Assembly: GCA_001897605.1 (NCBI GenBank)
Contig: MKTL01000006.1
Location: 425,132 to 489,131 of the forward strand
Source of the DNA: Clostridiales bacterium 38-18
GTDB lineage: Bacteria > Bacillota > Clostridia > Peptostreptococcales > Acidaminobacteraceae
Direction of reading: 5' to 3'
Length of the DNA: 64,000 bases
Shown here: piece by piece, positions 10,137 to 19,326 of the stretch
Numbering within the stretch: position 1 is the first letter of the stretch
How the letters are laid out: the number at the start of each line of letters is the position of its first letter
The notes under the pieces: generated by a model
Database searches by the model: none
The model's input: the letters and a program-made list of their open reading frames with translations, nothing else
Told to the model about the DNA's origin: nothing
Translations under genes and position numbers: made by a program

Positions 10137-10145
10137 TCATTAAAC

Positions 10146-10412
10146 TTATTTTCTTAAGCCAAGTTCTTTAATTAACTCTCTGTACTTGTCAAGATTGTTG
10201 TTCTTTAAGTAGTTAAGAAGACTTCTTCTTTTACCAACCATTTTTAAAAGACCTCTTCTAGAATGGTGATCTTTTTTATGAACAGATAAATGCTCATTTA
10301 ATTCGTTGATTCTTGAAGTTAAAATAGCGATTTGAACTTCTGGAGAACCAGTGTCAGTTGGATGTGTCTTGAATTTCTCAATTACTTCGAATTTTTTGTC
10401 TTTTGAAATCAT
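10146..10412 (-). CDS. rpsO: 30S ribosomal protein S15
   Basis: Small-subunit protein that binds the central domain of 16S rRNA early in assembly. The full 88-aa family length is present, with the typical [17 protein letters not shown] segment (about 18-34) and [19 protein letters not shown] (about 45-63), the RNA-binding region. AGGAGG precedes the ATG. It has its own promoter and a folded leader, then a terminator, so it is probably expressed partly apart from pnp. Confidence 0.98.
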   Translation of the reverse strand: MISKDKKFEVIEKFKTHPTDTGSPEVQIAILTSRINELNEHLSVHKKDHHSRRGLLKMVGKRRSLLNYLKNNNLDKYRELIKELGLRK

Positions 10413-10443
10413 AGTTTCCTCCTAAAATAATATAAATATGCCA

Positions 10444-10484
10444 TCAGCCTAGTAAATCGGTGGAGTACCGGTTAACAACGCTGA
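10444..10484 (-). promoter_or_regulatory. Candidate S15 autoregulatory leader
   Basis: In the rpsO 5' leader TCAGC pairs with GCTGA (10480-10484 with 10444-10448) around an inner hairpin CGGT/ACCG (10458-10461 with 1067-10470 region, loop of five). S15 represses its own mRNA in several bacteria through short leader structures. That this one does so is inference from position and fold. Confidence 0.5.
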
Positions 10485-10500
10485 GGTAAACAACAAACGT

Positions 10501-10529
10501 ATTATATCACTTGTAACTACTAAAGTAAA
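10501..10529 (-). promoter_or_regulatory. rpsO promoter
   Basis: TTTACT (10524-10529) and a perfect TATAAT (10501-10506) are 17 bases apart on the minus strand, about 90 bases before the rpsO start. The -35 overlaps the last bases before the ribF stop, so rpsO can be made independently of the infB operon. Confidence 0.65.
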
Positions 10530-10530
10530 G

Positions 10531-11463
10531 CTATTTGTCTAAACCAAAATAAGCCTTTGTATTCATTAAGTCCTTATTCATGGCTTCAATCAATTCATCT
10601 AGACTATTAAATTTCAGCTCATCTCTAAGTCTTTTTAAAAAGTGAACTTCGATTACCTCGTCGTAAAGCGGACGGTCAACACCTAAAATATAAGTCTCTA
10701 AATGAATGCCTGTTTGTTCAAATGTTGGGTTAAATCCAACATTTGTCACCGAAGGGTACGATTCCCCCCTTAAAATAGTTTTACTTACATATACACCCGG
10801 TTTTATGGTACTAATGTTGTCTTTTATCCTAAGATTTGCCGTTGGAAACCCAAGCTTATGCCCAACGCCTTTGCCTTTAACAACTGTCCCTTTAATAAAA
10901 TGCTCCCGACCTAAAAAGTAATTAGCCTCTTCGATTTTGCCATCAGTAAGTAGCTCTCTTATAAGCGACGACGATACACGAACATTATTACGCATGATGG
11001 GTTGAACGATATGGTAGGTATAGCCATATTTTTCCGAAAGCGAAATGAGTAAACTGGTATCACCTTGGGCAAATTTACCAAACTTATAATCGTATCCAAC
11101 TGTTAAATGCTTCATATTTAGTTTTTTAATTAAAATTTCTGAAACAAATTCCTCAGGGTCATAATTGGTTTGCTCTTGATCAAATTTGATCAAGGCCAAA
11201 TAATCAATATCAAATCTTGTAAAAATTTGAACCTTTTCTTCAATGTCCATGATTTTTGAAGGTACATTATCTGGTGATATAACCTCTTTGGGATGATTCG
11301 AGAACGTATAAACGAAGGATTTAAGCCCCTCATCTTTCGCAACTTTTTTCATTTCATTCAATACTTCAGCATGACCGATATGTAATCCGTCAAAAGTACC
11401 TAGTGCAACTGAAGTAGGCTCTATATTTACATCAATTTCCTCAATTTCAAAATATATTTTCAT
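10531..11463 (-). CDS. ribF: Bifunctional riboflavin kinase/FAD synthetase
   Basis: Makes FMN from riboflavin, then FAD from FMN. The N-terminal adenylyltransferase domain shows the nucleotidyltransferase motif GTFDGLHIGH (22-31) and a later SSSLIRELL segment near residue 165. The C-terminal flavokinase domain has GFPTANL near 204 and GVYVSKT. At 310 aa it is full length. In Firmicutes ribF follows truB in the infB operon, as here, 38 bases downstream. Confidence 0.95.
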   Translation of the reverse strand: MKIYFEIEEIDVNIEPTSVALGTFDGLHIGHAEVLNEMKKVAKDEGLKSFVYTFSNHPKEVISPDNVPSKIMDIEEKVQIFTRFDIDYLALIKFDQEQTNYDPEEFVSEILIKKLNMKHLTVGYDYKFGKFAQGDTSLLISLSEKYGYTYHIVQPIMRNNVRVSSSLIRELLTDGKIEEANYFLGREHFIKGTVVKGKGVGHKLGFPTANLRIKDNISTIKPGVYVSKTILRGESYPSVTNVGFNPTFEQTGIHLETYILGVDRPLYDEVIEVHFLKRLRDELKFNSLDELIEAMNKDLMNTKAYFGLDK

Positions 11464-11501
11464 TCTTTCACCCTATTAATTTTTACTTATGAACATGAAG
11501 C

Positions 11502-12392
11502 TTATACTTTCATGTTTTTACTGAGTATAAGCTTTTGCGCTTCCGCTTCACCAATTCCCCAGAAAATATCATCTATAAAAATTCTATAAAAGCCATCATC
11601 AAGGCTTAGACTAAGTCTATTATTTAAATCTAATTTAACACCATTGTTAAGCAGTTCAATCATTTTCGGATTGCCCACTAATTCCACCTTTGGCATAAAA
11701 GATAAAGCAGCTTCAATTTCAACCAATGCTGAGGTTACAGACTCAACAGTGACATCTTCAATAGAGATTGCGGTATCTAAAGAAAAAGGTTCAGAAATCG
11801 TACGTCTAAGACTCGTCATATGCCCGTAGGTGCCAAGCCTCATACCAATATCATGGCATAGCGTCCTTACGTAGGTCCCTTTAGAGCATGTAACATCAAA
11901 AGATATTGTATGATGTCTGACTTCTAAATTCTCTATAGAATAAATGGTTCTTCTTCTAGCTTCTCGCTCGACAACGATCCCTTTTCGTGCAAGATCTACC
12001 AATTTTTCGCCACCGACCTTTAAAGCGCTGTACATTGGTGGAATTTGATCTATATCACCGAGAAAAGAAAGAACGACTTCCTTAATTCTAATAGCATCTG
12101 GATACTCTCCATCAAACTGCTCAATAACTTCTCCCCACGCATCTTGTGTATCAGTTGCACTTCCAAGCTGCATTTCACAGGAATAAGCTTTACGTCTTTC
12201 AGTTAAATAATCGACAATCTTTGTTGCTCTACCAATACAAATAGGTAATACGCCTGTTGCCATTGGATCTAAGGTGCCAGTATGTCCTATTTTCTTTGTA
12301 TTTAATCGTTTTCTCATTATCGCAACTACATCATGAGAAGTCATATTTTGAGGCTTGTCGATGACAATTACGCCATTTATTTCATTTGACAA
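11502..12392 (-). CDS. truB: tRNA pseudouridine(55) synthase
   Basis: Forms pseudouridine at position 55 in the T-loop of tRNAs. The catalytic aspartate is Asp42 in HTGTLDPMATGVLPI. The early KPQNMTSHDVV and the central KGTYVRTLCHDIG motif (about 169-181) are also typical. Length is 296 aa, with a C-terminal PUA-like region. Gap to nrnA upstream is 11 bases. Confidence 0.96.
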   Translation of the reverse strand: MSNEINGVIVIDKPQNMTSHDVVAIMRKRLNTKKIGHTGTLDPMATGVLPICIGRATKIVDYLTERRKAYSCEMQLGSATDTQDAWGEVIEQFDGEYPDAIRIKEVVLSFLGDIDQIPPMYSALKVGGEKLVDLARKGIVVEREARRRTIYSIENLEVRHHTISFDVTCSKGTYVRTLCHDIGMRLGTYGHMTSLRRTISEPFSLDTAISIEDVTVESVTSALVEIEAALSFMPKVELVGNPKMIELLNNGVKLDLNNRLSLSLDDGFYRIFIDDIFWGIGEAEAQKLILSKNMKV

Positions 12393-12403
12393 TTTAAAGC
12401 TCC

Positions 12404-13375
12404 TTATATCACTTTTAAAAGCGCTTCAACAACTTTTGCTTCAATCGAGTCAATACTAGCATCCATTTTAAATCCCGCCGCCTTCGTATGGCCACCACCA
12501 TGGAAAAGCATTGCCACCTCACTTACATCTACGTTGTGCTTAGAGCGCATAGATACTTTATGTGCTTCACCACCTAAATGTCTAATAAAGACGACGACTT
12601 CTATCCCCTTTATGTCTCTAACGAATTCAACGATACCATCTGTATCATATTCACTTAAATTTAAGCTTTTAATTAATGCTTCAGATAGCTTAACCACTGC
12701 AATTTTATGATTACCATATAACTCAAGTGTATCAAAAACCTTGTTTAATAAAAGCACTTTTTCATATGATTTATTTTGGAAAATCTCAACGTTTAAACGA
12801 TTAAAATCAAATCCTGTTTGAATTAATTCACTACATGCCACAAAGGTCTCGCTTCGAGTATTTGAATATCTAAAGCTTCCTGTATCTGTTACTATGGCAG
12901 CATAAAGACCTTGACCTGCAATTGAATTAATATTGCATTCAAAATTTTTCATCAGTTGATATACAATTTCACCAGTCGATGAGGCTGCCACTTCAACAAT
13001 ATTTATTTCAGCATACATCGAGTTTGTTTTATGATGATCAATGCAAACGGTTTTATTTGAAGCTTTAAATGCTTCAAATCGATCTTCAAATAGCTTTGTT
13101 TCTCCAGCATCTACCGCAATGCTTAGTTCAAAGTGAATGTCTTCAATCTCGCTAAGCTGATAACACTTTACCTCCTCTTCAAAAAGGAAGGATAAATTAG
13201 AAGGTATATCGTCATTTAAGACGATATACCCCTTCTTGTTAAAATGCTTTACCATATAGTATACGCCAATACACGAACCCAACGTATCACCATCTGGCAT
13301 ATTGTGCGGCAGAATCAATACATTATGAATTGCTGGATCTTCTAAAAGAGCTTTTAATTCATATATTGATTCCAT
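12404..13375 (-). CDS. nrnA: DHH-family oligoribonuclease/pAp phosphatase
   Basis: Phosphoesterase that degrades very short RNAs and 3'-phosphoadenosine 5'-phosphate. The DHH domain shows DGDTLGS (28-34), VDAGE and the signature DHHKTN near residue 110; the DHHA1 substrate-binding domain ends with GGGHTKAAG. I placed the start at 13375: GAGG lies six bases upstream and the ATG follows the rbfA stop by one base. The longer frame from 13405 would begin inside rbfA without a good site. Clostridia commonly have this gene between rbfA and truB. The protein is 323 aa, normal for NrnA. Confidence 0.92.
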   Translation of the reverse strand: MESIYELKALLEDPAIHNVLILPHNMPDGDTLGSCIGVYYMVKHFNKKGYIVLNDDIPSNLSFLFEEEVKCYQLSEIEDIHFELSIAVDAGETKLFEDRFEAFKASNKTVCIDHHKTNSMYAEINIVEVAASSTGEIVYQLMKNFECNINSIAGQGLYAAIVTDTGSFRYSNTRSETFVACSELIQTGFDFNRLNVEIFQNKSYEKVLLLNKVFDTLELYGNHKIAVVKLSEALIKSLNLSEYDTDGIVEFVRDIKGIEVVVFIRHLGGEAHKVSMRSKHNVDVSEVAMLFHGGGHTKAAGFKMDASIDSIEAKVVEALLKVI

Positions 13376-13376
13376 A

Positions 13377-13760
13377 TTATTCCTCTTCTTCCTCAGATGA
13401 TTCATCTGAATCGTGTTTAATATCCAGTTTACCTAATATATCGTTGATATGCATACCGTGTTCAATAGAGTGATCTGGCTTGAAGATTGGTTCTGGCGTA
13501 TAGTGCAACTTGAGTTGCTTACCAATTTCTTTTCTTATAAAGCCTTTAGCACTGTTTAAACCATCTATTTGTGTTTCAACATTGTGCTTAGGATCAAATA
13601 CACTAATATAGATTGTTGCATATCTTAAGTCATTGGTTACATCGACGTGAGTGACGGATGATAGATTTGAAACTCTTGGATCTTTAATTTCAAACATCAT
13701 AATATGACTCACGATTTTTTTGATTTCTTCAGATATTTTTTTAGTTCTTGAAATGGACAT
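13377..13760 (-). CDS. rbfA: Ribosome-binding factor A
   Basis: Small KH-like protein that helps mature the 30S subunit and 16S rRNA 5' end. At 127 aa it has the family core (KISEEIKKIVSHIMMFEIKDPRV at residues 8-30, then YISVF). The C-terminus is an acidic tail, SDESSEEEEE. Lies 26 bases after infB and is followed at once by nrnA. Confidence 0.95.
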   Translation of the reverse strand: MSISRTKKISEEIKKIVSHIMMFEIKDPRVSNLSSVTHVDVTNDLRYATIYISVFDPKHNVETQIDGLNSAKGFIRKEIGKQLKLHYTPEPIFKPDHSIEHGMHINDILGKLDIKHDSDESSEEEEE

Positions 13761-13786
13761 AACGTCACCTTCCTTACTTAGCGAAG

Positions 13787-16700
13787 TTATCTTTTAACTT
13801 CTTCCATGATGAATGCTTCGATTTCGTCAAACTCTTTCAAGTCATTGAATTTCTCAATACCGATACCACATTCATAGCCTTGTGCAACTTCTTTGACGTC
13901 GTCTTTAAAGCGTTTTAACGAACTGATTTTACCTTCATTTATAACGATACCTTCTCTAATAACACGCACTTGCGCATTTCTAGTTACTTTTCCTGATGTT
14001 ACATAGCCACCTGCAATAACACCTGAAGGAATTTTAAAGGTTGCTCTAACTTGAATTCTACCAAGAATAACTTCTTTGTAAAGCGGGTCAAGCATCCCCT
14101 TCATAGCAGTCTCAACATCATTAATCGCGTTATAAATAATTTGGTAAGTTCTTATGTCAACGCCTTCATTATCAGACGTTGTAGATACAATTGCCGAAGG
14201 TCTAACATTAAAGCCAATTATGATAGCGCTAGATGCAGAAGCGAGAATAACATCTGATTCTGATATTGCTCCAACATCAGCTCTTATGATGTTGACTCTA
14301 ACCTCATCGTTAGATAGCTTCAGTAACGATTGTTTAATCGCTTCAACAGAACCGTGAACATCCGCTTTTATGATGATATTTAAATCTTTCATACCACCAT
14401 CTTTAATTCTTGAGAATAAATCTTCAAGTGTAACGCCTTGATTTTTATTAAGTGTTTTTTCTCTATATGCAAGTGCATGACGATCTGCAATTGTTCTAGC
14501 AGTTTTTTCATCTGGTGTTACATAGATTTTCTCACCTGCTTGAGGAATTTCACTTAAACCATCGATTTCTATAGCAGACGATGGACCTACTTGTTTAACT
14601 TTTTTACCTTTATCATTGTACATCGCTTTAATTCTACCTGAAGTCGTACCAGCAACAACAACATCACCAACTGTCATCGTACCATTTTCAATAATAATTG
14701 ATGCAACTGTACCACGGCCTTTTACAACCTTAGCTTCAATGACCGTTCCAACACCAGGACGATTTGGGTTCGCCTTTAATTCAAGAACCTCTGAAACCAA
14801 TAGAATCATTTCTAACAAAGTATCAAGACCTTCGCCAGTTTTAGCTGAAACTGGAACTGCGATAACATCACCGCCCCACTCTTCAATAACAACGCCTCGC
14901 TCAGATAATTCTTGTTTTACTCTGTCTGGATTTGCACCTGGTTTATCCATTTTGTTAATAGCAACGATAATTGGTACATTAGCAGCCTTACTGTGATCGA
15001 TTGCTTCAATCGTTTGTGGCATTACACCATCATCAGCTGCAACTACAAGGATCGCAACGTCAGTGACCTTAGCACCACGCGCACGTAAAGAGGTAAACGC
15101 CTCATGACCTGGTGTGTCTAAAAACACAATTTTTTCGCCTCTGTGAACAATTTCAGATGCACCGATATGTTGTGTGATACCACCAGCTTCACCACTCGCT
15201 ACACCTGTATTTCTTATAGCATCTAGCAATGAAGTTTTACCATGATCAACGTGTCCCATAACCGTAACAACTGGTGCTCTTTTCTTAAGATCCTTAACTT
15301 CATCAGGTGTGTCTAAGTCAAAGATTTCAAATTGATTTTCCTCTTCAACTACTTCCTGCTCTATCACAATACCATAGTCTATTGCCAGCGCTTCAGCAGC
15401 AGCAAAGTCAAGTAATTGATTTAAGGTAGCCATTTTACCTAATGCCATTAATTTCATAATGACATCAGTTGAAGGCTTATTGATGATTTCAGCAAATTGC
15501 TTAACGGTCATCTCTTCTGGAACATAAACGATATCTTGTGTTAATTGCTCATTAAGCTTAGTTGTTCTTTCTTTTTCAGACTTTTCTTTGTAGATAACCC
15601 CTTTTTGTTTTTTCTTCTTACCAAAGTCAAACTGTCTTCTATTTTCTGCATCTGTTACACTTAACTCTTCTTTTAGTAATTTTTTTGTTTTCTTTGATTT
15701 TGATTCTAATTTATCCGTATCAAAGGTAACAACAATTTTATCTTTCTTTGGCTTTCTTTTCTTTGGTGTTTTTTCAGCAATTTCAGTTTCAGTAAAAGTA
15801 GTTTTCGTGTTGTCTGTTTTTCTACCTTGACCTGGTGTATAATCCTTGTCCTTATTAAATCCACCACCAAATGATTTTGGCTTATTATATCCACCTTGGT
15901 CATTTCTTGGGCGGTTAGAGTCATATGGCTTTCCATCTGGGCCAGTTCTTGGTTTATTGTAGCCTCTATTTTCATAGTTTGGCTTCGAACCATCATTTGG
16001 TCGATTTGGATCATATGGTCTTTTTTCATAAGGACGGTTATAACCAGTACCATCATTTTCACGTGGTTTTCTGTCTTTAAAATCCTTATTGTATGGTGGC
16101 TTCTGACCATCTTTGTTGTAAGGTGGTCTCTGTCCATCTCTATTGTATTGCGGTCTTTCGCCTTCTTTATACTCACGATTGTATGGTTTTTGACCATCTC
16201 TGTTGTATTGTGGTCTTTCACCATCTTTATTTTCACGATTGTATGGTCTTTGACCCTCTCTATTATACTGAGGTCTTTCACCATCTCTGTTTTCGCGGTT
16301 ATATGGCTTTTGATTATCTCTGTTATATTGAGGTCTTTCACCATCTTTGTTTTCATCGCGATTATACGGCTTTTGATAATTACTTCTTTGGTTATCACCA
16401 TATGGACGATTCGTATTCTCACGAGTTGTATTATCGCGATTTTCTTCGCCATTTGCACCCGTTCTGTTACGATTGTCGTAGTTTCTATTATTGTTGTACG
16501 GCTTTCTTTCACCCGTATTATTATAATTTCCACTTCCAGAAGAATTTCTATTATTGTTATTTGAGTTCGCATTATTGCTATAGCTGTTATTTCTGTTGCG
16601 ATTGTCATAGCTACGGTTATCGCCACTTCTGTTGTCGCTACTTCTATTTTCATTGCTACGATTATCGCCATTTCTGTTATCGTAGCTTCTATTATCACTA

Positions 16701-17038
16701 TTTCTATTGTCGTAGCTCTTATTTTGTCGGCGATTTTCTTCTTCACGAATTTCTTTAGTTCTATCGTAAATAATTTTATGGTGTTTTTCTGGCTTCGCTT
16801 GATCCTGTGATTTGTTTTCAGCTGAAGCTTGTGGTTTATCTTGTGTGTTTTTAACAGATTCTGTCTTGTCTACAGAAGCACTCTTCATAAATCTCCCTTT
16901 TAACTTACTAATTTCTTGATCTTCTAAAGTACTCATATGGTTTTTAACATCTAAACCCATTTCATGAGCTTTGTCGATCAGATCTTTGTTTGCAATATTC
17001 AACTCTTTTGCGAGTTCATGGATTCTGGTCTTTGACAT
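13787..17038 (-). CDS. infB: Translation initiation factor IF-2 with very long repetitive N-terminus
   Basis: GTPase that places initiator tRNA on the 30S subunit. An IF2_N module occupies residues 1-48; a second IF2_N-like module lies near 500-555. The GTPase has G1 GHVDHGKT near 593, G3 DTPGHEA and G4 NKMD; domains II-IV follow to residue 1083. Between the IF2_N modules lies an Asn/Arg/Asp/Tyr-rich stretch of over 300 residues, with five-residue DNRS-type repeats (about 108-150) and 20-residue [18 protein letters not shown]-type repeats (about 230-315). Bacillus IF2 is near 716 aa, so most of the excess is this stretch. The reading frame is continuous. Sits between ylxQ and rbfA. Confidence 0.96.
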   Translation of the reverse strand: MSKTRIHELAKELNIANKDLIDKAHEMGLDVKNHMSTLEDQEISKLKGRFMKSASVDKTESVKNTQDKPQASAENKSQDQAKPEKHHKIIYDRTKEIREEENRRQNKSYDNRNSDNRSYDNRNGDNRSNENRSSDNRSGDNRSYDNRNRNNSYSNNANSNNNNRNSSGSGNYNNTGERKPYNNNRNYDNRNRTGANGEENRDNTTRENTNRPYGDNQRSNYQKPYNRDENKDGERPQYNRDNQKPYNRENRDGERPQYNREGQRPYNRENKDGERPQYNRDGQKPYNREYKEGERPQYNRDGQRPPYNKDGQKPPYNKDFKDRKPRENDGTGYNRPYEKRPYDPNRPNDGSKPNYENRGYNKPRTGPDGKPYDSNRPRNDQGGYNKPKSFGGGFNKDKDYTPGQGRKTDNTKTTFTETEIAEKTPKKRKPKKDKIVVTFDTDKLESKSKKTKKLLKEELSVTDAENRRQFDFGKKKKQKGVIYKEKSEKERTTKLNEQLTQDIVYVPEEMTVKQFAEIINKPSTDVIMKLMALGKMATLNQLLDFAAAEALAIDYGIVIEQEVVEEENQFEIFDLDTPDEVKDLKKRAPVVTVMGHVDHGKTSLLDAIRNTGVASGEAGGITQHIGASEIVHRGEKIVFLDTPGHEAFTSLRARGAKVTDVAILVVAADDGVMPQTIEAIDHSKAANVPIIVAINKMDKPGANPDRVKQELSERGVVIEEWGGDVIAVPVSAKTGEGLDTLLEMILLVSEVLELKANPNRPGVGTVIEAKVVKGRGTVASIIIENGTMTVGDVVVAGTTSGRIKAMYNDKGKKVKQVGPSSAIEIDGLSEIPQAGEKIYVTPDEKTARTIADRHALAYREKTLNKNQGVTLEDLFSRIKDGGMKDLNIIIKADVHGSVEAIKQSLLKLSNDEVRVNIIRADVGAISESDVILASASSAIIIGFNVRPSAIVSTTSDNEGVDIRTYQIIYNAINDVETAMKGMLDPLYKEVILGRIQVRATFKIPSGVIAGGYVTSGKVTRNAQVRVIREGIVINEGKISSLKRFKDDVKEVAQGYECGIGIEKFNDLKEFDEIEAFIMEEVKR
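16090..16370 (-). repeat. 60-bp in-frame tandem repeats in infB
   Basis: Three near-identical 60-base units and degenerate partial copies encode 20-residue blocks of the form [17 protein letters not shown] plus three variable residues. All copies keep the frame, so length changes by whole units would not break IF2. The boundaries are approximate. Confidence 0.8.
16590..16717 (-). repeat. 15-bp in-frame repeats in infB
   Basis: Successive five-codon units encode [15 protein letters not shown] and similar. They are short, imperfect and coding, and the third-position changes suggest the protein pattern is kept rather than recent slippage only. Confidence 0.75.
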
Positions 17039-17053
17039 TGCTTCACCTCCGGT

Positions 17054-17362
17054 TTATAGAGCGTCAATTTTTTCAATTAATGCTCGTGAAAATTTTTTGT
17101 TTGTTACACCGAACAATCCATAATTGTCTTTACCAATTGCGTTTGATAAAGTTGTTTTGTCTGAGATAACTCTATAAGCGACACCTTCGGATTCACACAA
17201 CGTGATTATCTTGCTTTTCGTCGATTCATTTAAATCAGTAGCAATAATCAGTAATGAAATTTTTTTGCGTTTTATTCCCTGTTCGCAAAGTGTCTCGCCT
17301 GGTACTAACTGCCCAGCTTTCCTTGCGAATCCTAAAAGTGATAAAACATTACTCATGTTCAC
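17054..17362 (-). CDS. ylxQ: YlxQ-type L7Ae/L30e ribosomal protein homologue
   Basis: A 102-aa protein of the L7Ae/L30e/S12e/Gadd45 RNA-binding family; relatives bind kink-turns in RNA. The opening SNVLSLLGFARKAGQLVPGE and the central LLIIATDLNESTK match the family. In Bacillus it is called YlxQ and lies between ylxR and infB, exactly as here. It overlaps ylxR by 14 bases and ends 15 bases before infB, so all are probably co-translated from the nusA operon. The cellular target is not settled. Confidence 0.9.
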   Translation of the reverse strand: MNMSNVLSLLGFARKAGQLVPGETLCEQGIKRKKISLLIIATDLNESTKSKIITLCESEGVAYRVISDKTTLSNAIGKDNYGLFGVTNKKFSRALIEKIDAL

Positions 17363-17612
17363 TTAACCTTTCCTTAAGCTTTTCGAACACCTCATCATCA
17401 ATCTTTGTTTCAAGTGCGCGATTGAAAGCATTCTTCTTAATAGCAAGATCAAAGCAAGCCTTGTCATTACAGATATAAGCGCCTCTTCCGTTGGCTTTAC
17501 CTGTAAAATCCACAGATACTTCGTTCTCATTATTTTTTACAACCCTGATCAATTCTTTCTTAGGCTTTTGCGCACCACAAGCGATACATTTTCTCATGGG
17601 TATCTTTTTCAT
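17349..17612 (-). CDS. ylxR: YlxR/RnpM-family RNA-binding protein
   Basis: An 87-aa basic protein of the DUF448 family. The signature RKCIACGAQKPKKELIR (about 7-23) and GRGAYIC (about 42-48) are intact. The Bacillus homologue, RnpM, has been reported to bind the RNase P RNA and lower its activity. Only two bases separate it from nusA. Confidence 0.92.
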   Translation of the reverse strand: MKKIPMRKCIACGAQKPKKELIRVVKNNENEVSVDFTGKANGRGAYICNDKACFDLAIKKNAFNRALETKIDDEVFEKLKERLSEHE

Positions 17613-17614
17613 AT

Positions 17615-18700
17615 TTATTCTTCATCTCCATATACTTCTTCATACTCGCCAATTTCTTTCAAGTAAGCTTTGTATTGAGTTTCATTTTTGATATCGATTT
17701 TCCAACCAGTTAATTTAGCAGCCAATCTTGCATTTTGACCTTCTTTTCCAATTGCAAGCGATAGCTGATAATCTGGAACGACGACTAAAGCTGAATTATC
17801 ATCTTCATCAACCTCAACTCTCATAACCTTAGCAGGACTTAATGCATTTGAAATAAGGATAGCTGGATTTTCATTCCATTCGATAACATCAATTTTCTCA
17901 CCTTGTAATTCATCGACGATGTTTTGAACACGGTGTCCCTTTTGTCCCACGCAAGATCCAACTGGATCTAGGTCGGGATTTGGTGCATAGACTGCAATTT
18001 TAGTTCTCGAGCCTGGCTCCCTAGAAATGCCTTTAATTTCTACTTCACCATCGAAAATTTCTGGTACTTCAAGTTCAAATAATCGTTTCACTAAAGCTGG
18101 ATGTGTTCTAGAAACATAGATTTGTGGGCCTTTAGTTGAGTTTTTCACTTCAGTTATAACCGTCTTAATTCTCTCTCCTTGGATGTAATCCTCATTAGGA
18201 ATTTGCTCATTTGGTTGCATTAAAGCTTCTGTTCTTCCTAAGCTAATATATACGATTCCTTTTGAAACTCTGTGGATGACACCATTTACAATTTCACTTT
18301 CTCTGCTAGAATACTCGTCGTAAATAACGCCTCTTTCAGCTTCGCGTATTTTTTGAACAACTACTTGCTTTGCAGATTGAGCAGCAATTCTTCCAAAATC
18401 CTTTGGCGTTACCTTTTCTTTAACGACATCGCCATTTTGAAAATTTGGATCGATTTTTTTGGCATCTTCAAGAGAAATTTGAGTAATGTCATCAATGACT
18501 TCGTCAGCTACTATTCTAACAGAATACACGTTGAATTCACCATTTTCACGATTGATTTCAACTTCAACATTGTGCGAAGCACTAAAGTTATTTTTATAAG
18601 CTTTGACAACAGCATCTTCTATGACATCAAATAGCATATCAATTGCTAATCCTTTTTCCTTCTCAAGTTGCTCTAATGCAAGCAATAATTCTGTTTTCAC
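17615..18700 (-). CDS. nusA: Transcription termination/antitermination protein NusA
   Basis: Binds RNA polymerase and nascent RNA, promoting pausing and intrinsic termination. The N-terminal polymerase-binding domain (about 1-130) is followed by an S1 domain ([22 protein letters not shown], about 134-155) and KH1/KH2 ([39 protein letters not shown]). At 361 aa it lacks the C-terminal acidic repeats of E. coli, as is usual in Firmicutes. Twelve bases separate it from rimP. Confidence 0.96.
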   Translation of the reverse strand: MKTELLLALEQLEKEKGLAIDMLFDVIEDAVVKAYKNNFSASHNVEVEINRENGEFNVYSVRIVADEVIDDITQISLEDAKKIDPNFQNGDVVKEKVTPKDFGRIAAQSAKQVVVQKIREAERGVIYDEYSSRESEIVNGVIHRVSKGIVYISLGRTEALMQPNEQIPNEDYIQGERIKTVITEVKNSTKGPQIYVSRTHPALVKRLFELEVPEIFDGEVEIKGISREPGSRTKIAVYAPNPDLDPVGSCVGQKGHRVQNIVDELQGEKIDVIEWNENPAILISNALSPAKVMRVEVDEDDNSALVVVPDYQLSLAIGKEGQNARLAAKLTGWKIDIKNETQYKAYLKEIGEYEEVYGDEE

Positions 18701-18712
18701 CGGTTATCCCTC

Positions 18713-19180
18713 CTATTCAAATTCAACGACAAGCTTCGTTAATGAAACTTTACTTTTCGGTATCTCAATTTTTCCCATCTTTTCATGTTCAATCACGATG
18801 TGATCATCAATTAAACCAACGAGCTTTCCATTCAAAACTTTTTGTCCTTCAAAAGCTTGAAATAACTTGAGTTGAACTTCTCTTCCAATAAATTTTTCAA
18901 ATTCTTTTTCTTTTTTGAGAACTCGCTCAACTCCTGGAGAAGATACTTCAAGAAAATATTGCTCTTCAATAGGATCAAGCGCATCTAATTTGGCATTTAA
19001 AAACTGGCTTACCATTTGACAATCATCAAGTGTTACCGGTTCTTCTTTGTCAATTGTAACTCTCAAATATCTGTAAGGACCTTCCTTAACAAACTCAATA
19101 TCAACAATTTCCATATTATTCGTCGCAACAAAAGGTGTCAGAATTTCTTCAACGACATCTACAACTCTTCTTTTTTTCAT
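18713..19180 (-). CDS. rimP: Ribosome maturation factor RimP
   Basis: Needed for late 30S assembly. The 155-aa protein has the N-terminal alpha/beta domain (ending near YFLEVSSPGVERVL, the family signature at about 81-94) and the C-terminal SH3-like domain (KVLNGKLVGLIDDHIVIEH). I use the ATG at 19180; a GTG nine bases upstream overlaps the Shine-Dalgarno AGGTG. It opens the nusA-infB operon, after the polC terminator. Confidence 0.93.
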   Translation of the reverse strand: MKKRRVVDVVEEILTPFVATNNMEIVDIEFVKEGPYRYLRVTIDKEEPVTLDDCQMVSQFLNAKLDALDPIEEQYFLEVSSPGVERVLKKEKEFEKFIGREVQLKLFQAFEGQKVLNGKLVGLIDDHIVIEHEKMGKIEIPKSKVSLTKLVVEFE

Positions 19181-19257
19181 CTTACGCACCTACTTTCAAT
19201 TCTATGTAGTCTATATTCAGCGATAATGATTAATCGCACAAATGCCCTATCAATAAC

Positions 19258-19280
19258 AAAGAGTGGGAAATCCCACTCTT
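19258..19280 (-). terminator. Terminator between polC and rimP
   Basis: AAGAGTGGGA (19259-19268) is perfectly complementary to 19271-19280, a ten-base stem with a tiny loop, 46 bases after the polC stop. The minus-strand tail TGTTATTGAT is moderately T-rich. Confidence 0.65.
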
Positions 19281-19326
19281 GCTGTCAACTACTATTTACT
19301 ACATTATTATAACACACCCAGCCCAG

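Larger units (their letters stand above)
9825..10145 (-). other. rpsO-pnp intergenic region, no gene
   Basis: I see no coding sequence in these 321 bases. In transcription order they hold the rpsO terminator (10111-10136), a folded element enclosed by GGGAC/GTCCC (10005-10098), an inverted repeat AGATATTTA-type (9967-9975 with 9990-9998) over a possible pnp promoter (9960-9988), and a long hairpin (9855-9933) just before the pnp ribosome binding site. Confidence 0.75.

Noticed and set aside
16090-16717. Regular direct repeats that could suggest a CRISPR array
   Set aside because: The units are contiguous, keep an open frame and encode related peptides. There are no unique spacers and no cas genes.
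15706-16746. Long open frames on both strands opposite or beside infB (for example minus 15706-16746, plus 15896-16564 and 16093-16758)
   Set aside because: They are shadows of the repetitive, biased infB coding sequence. Their products are simple-sequence strings with no domain, and IF2 itself is intact.
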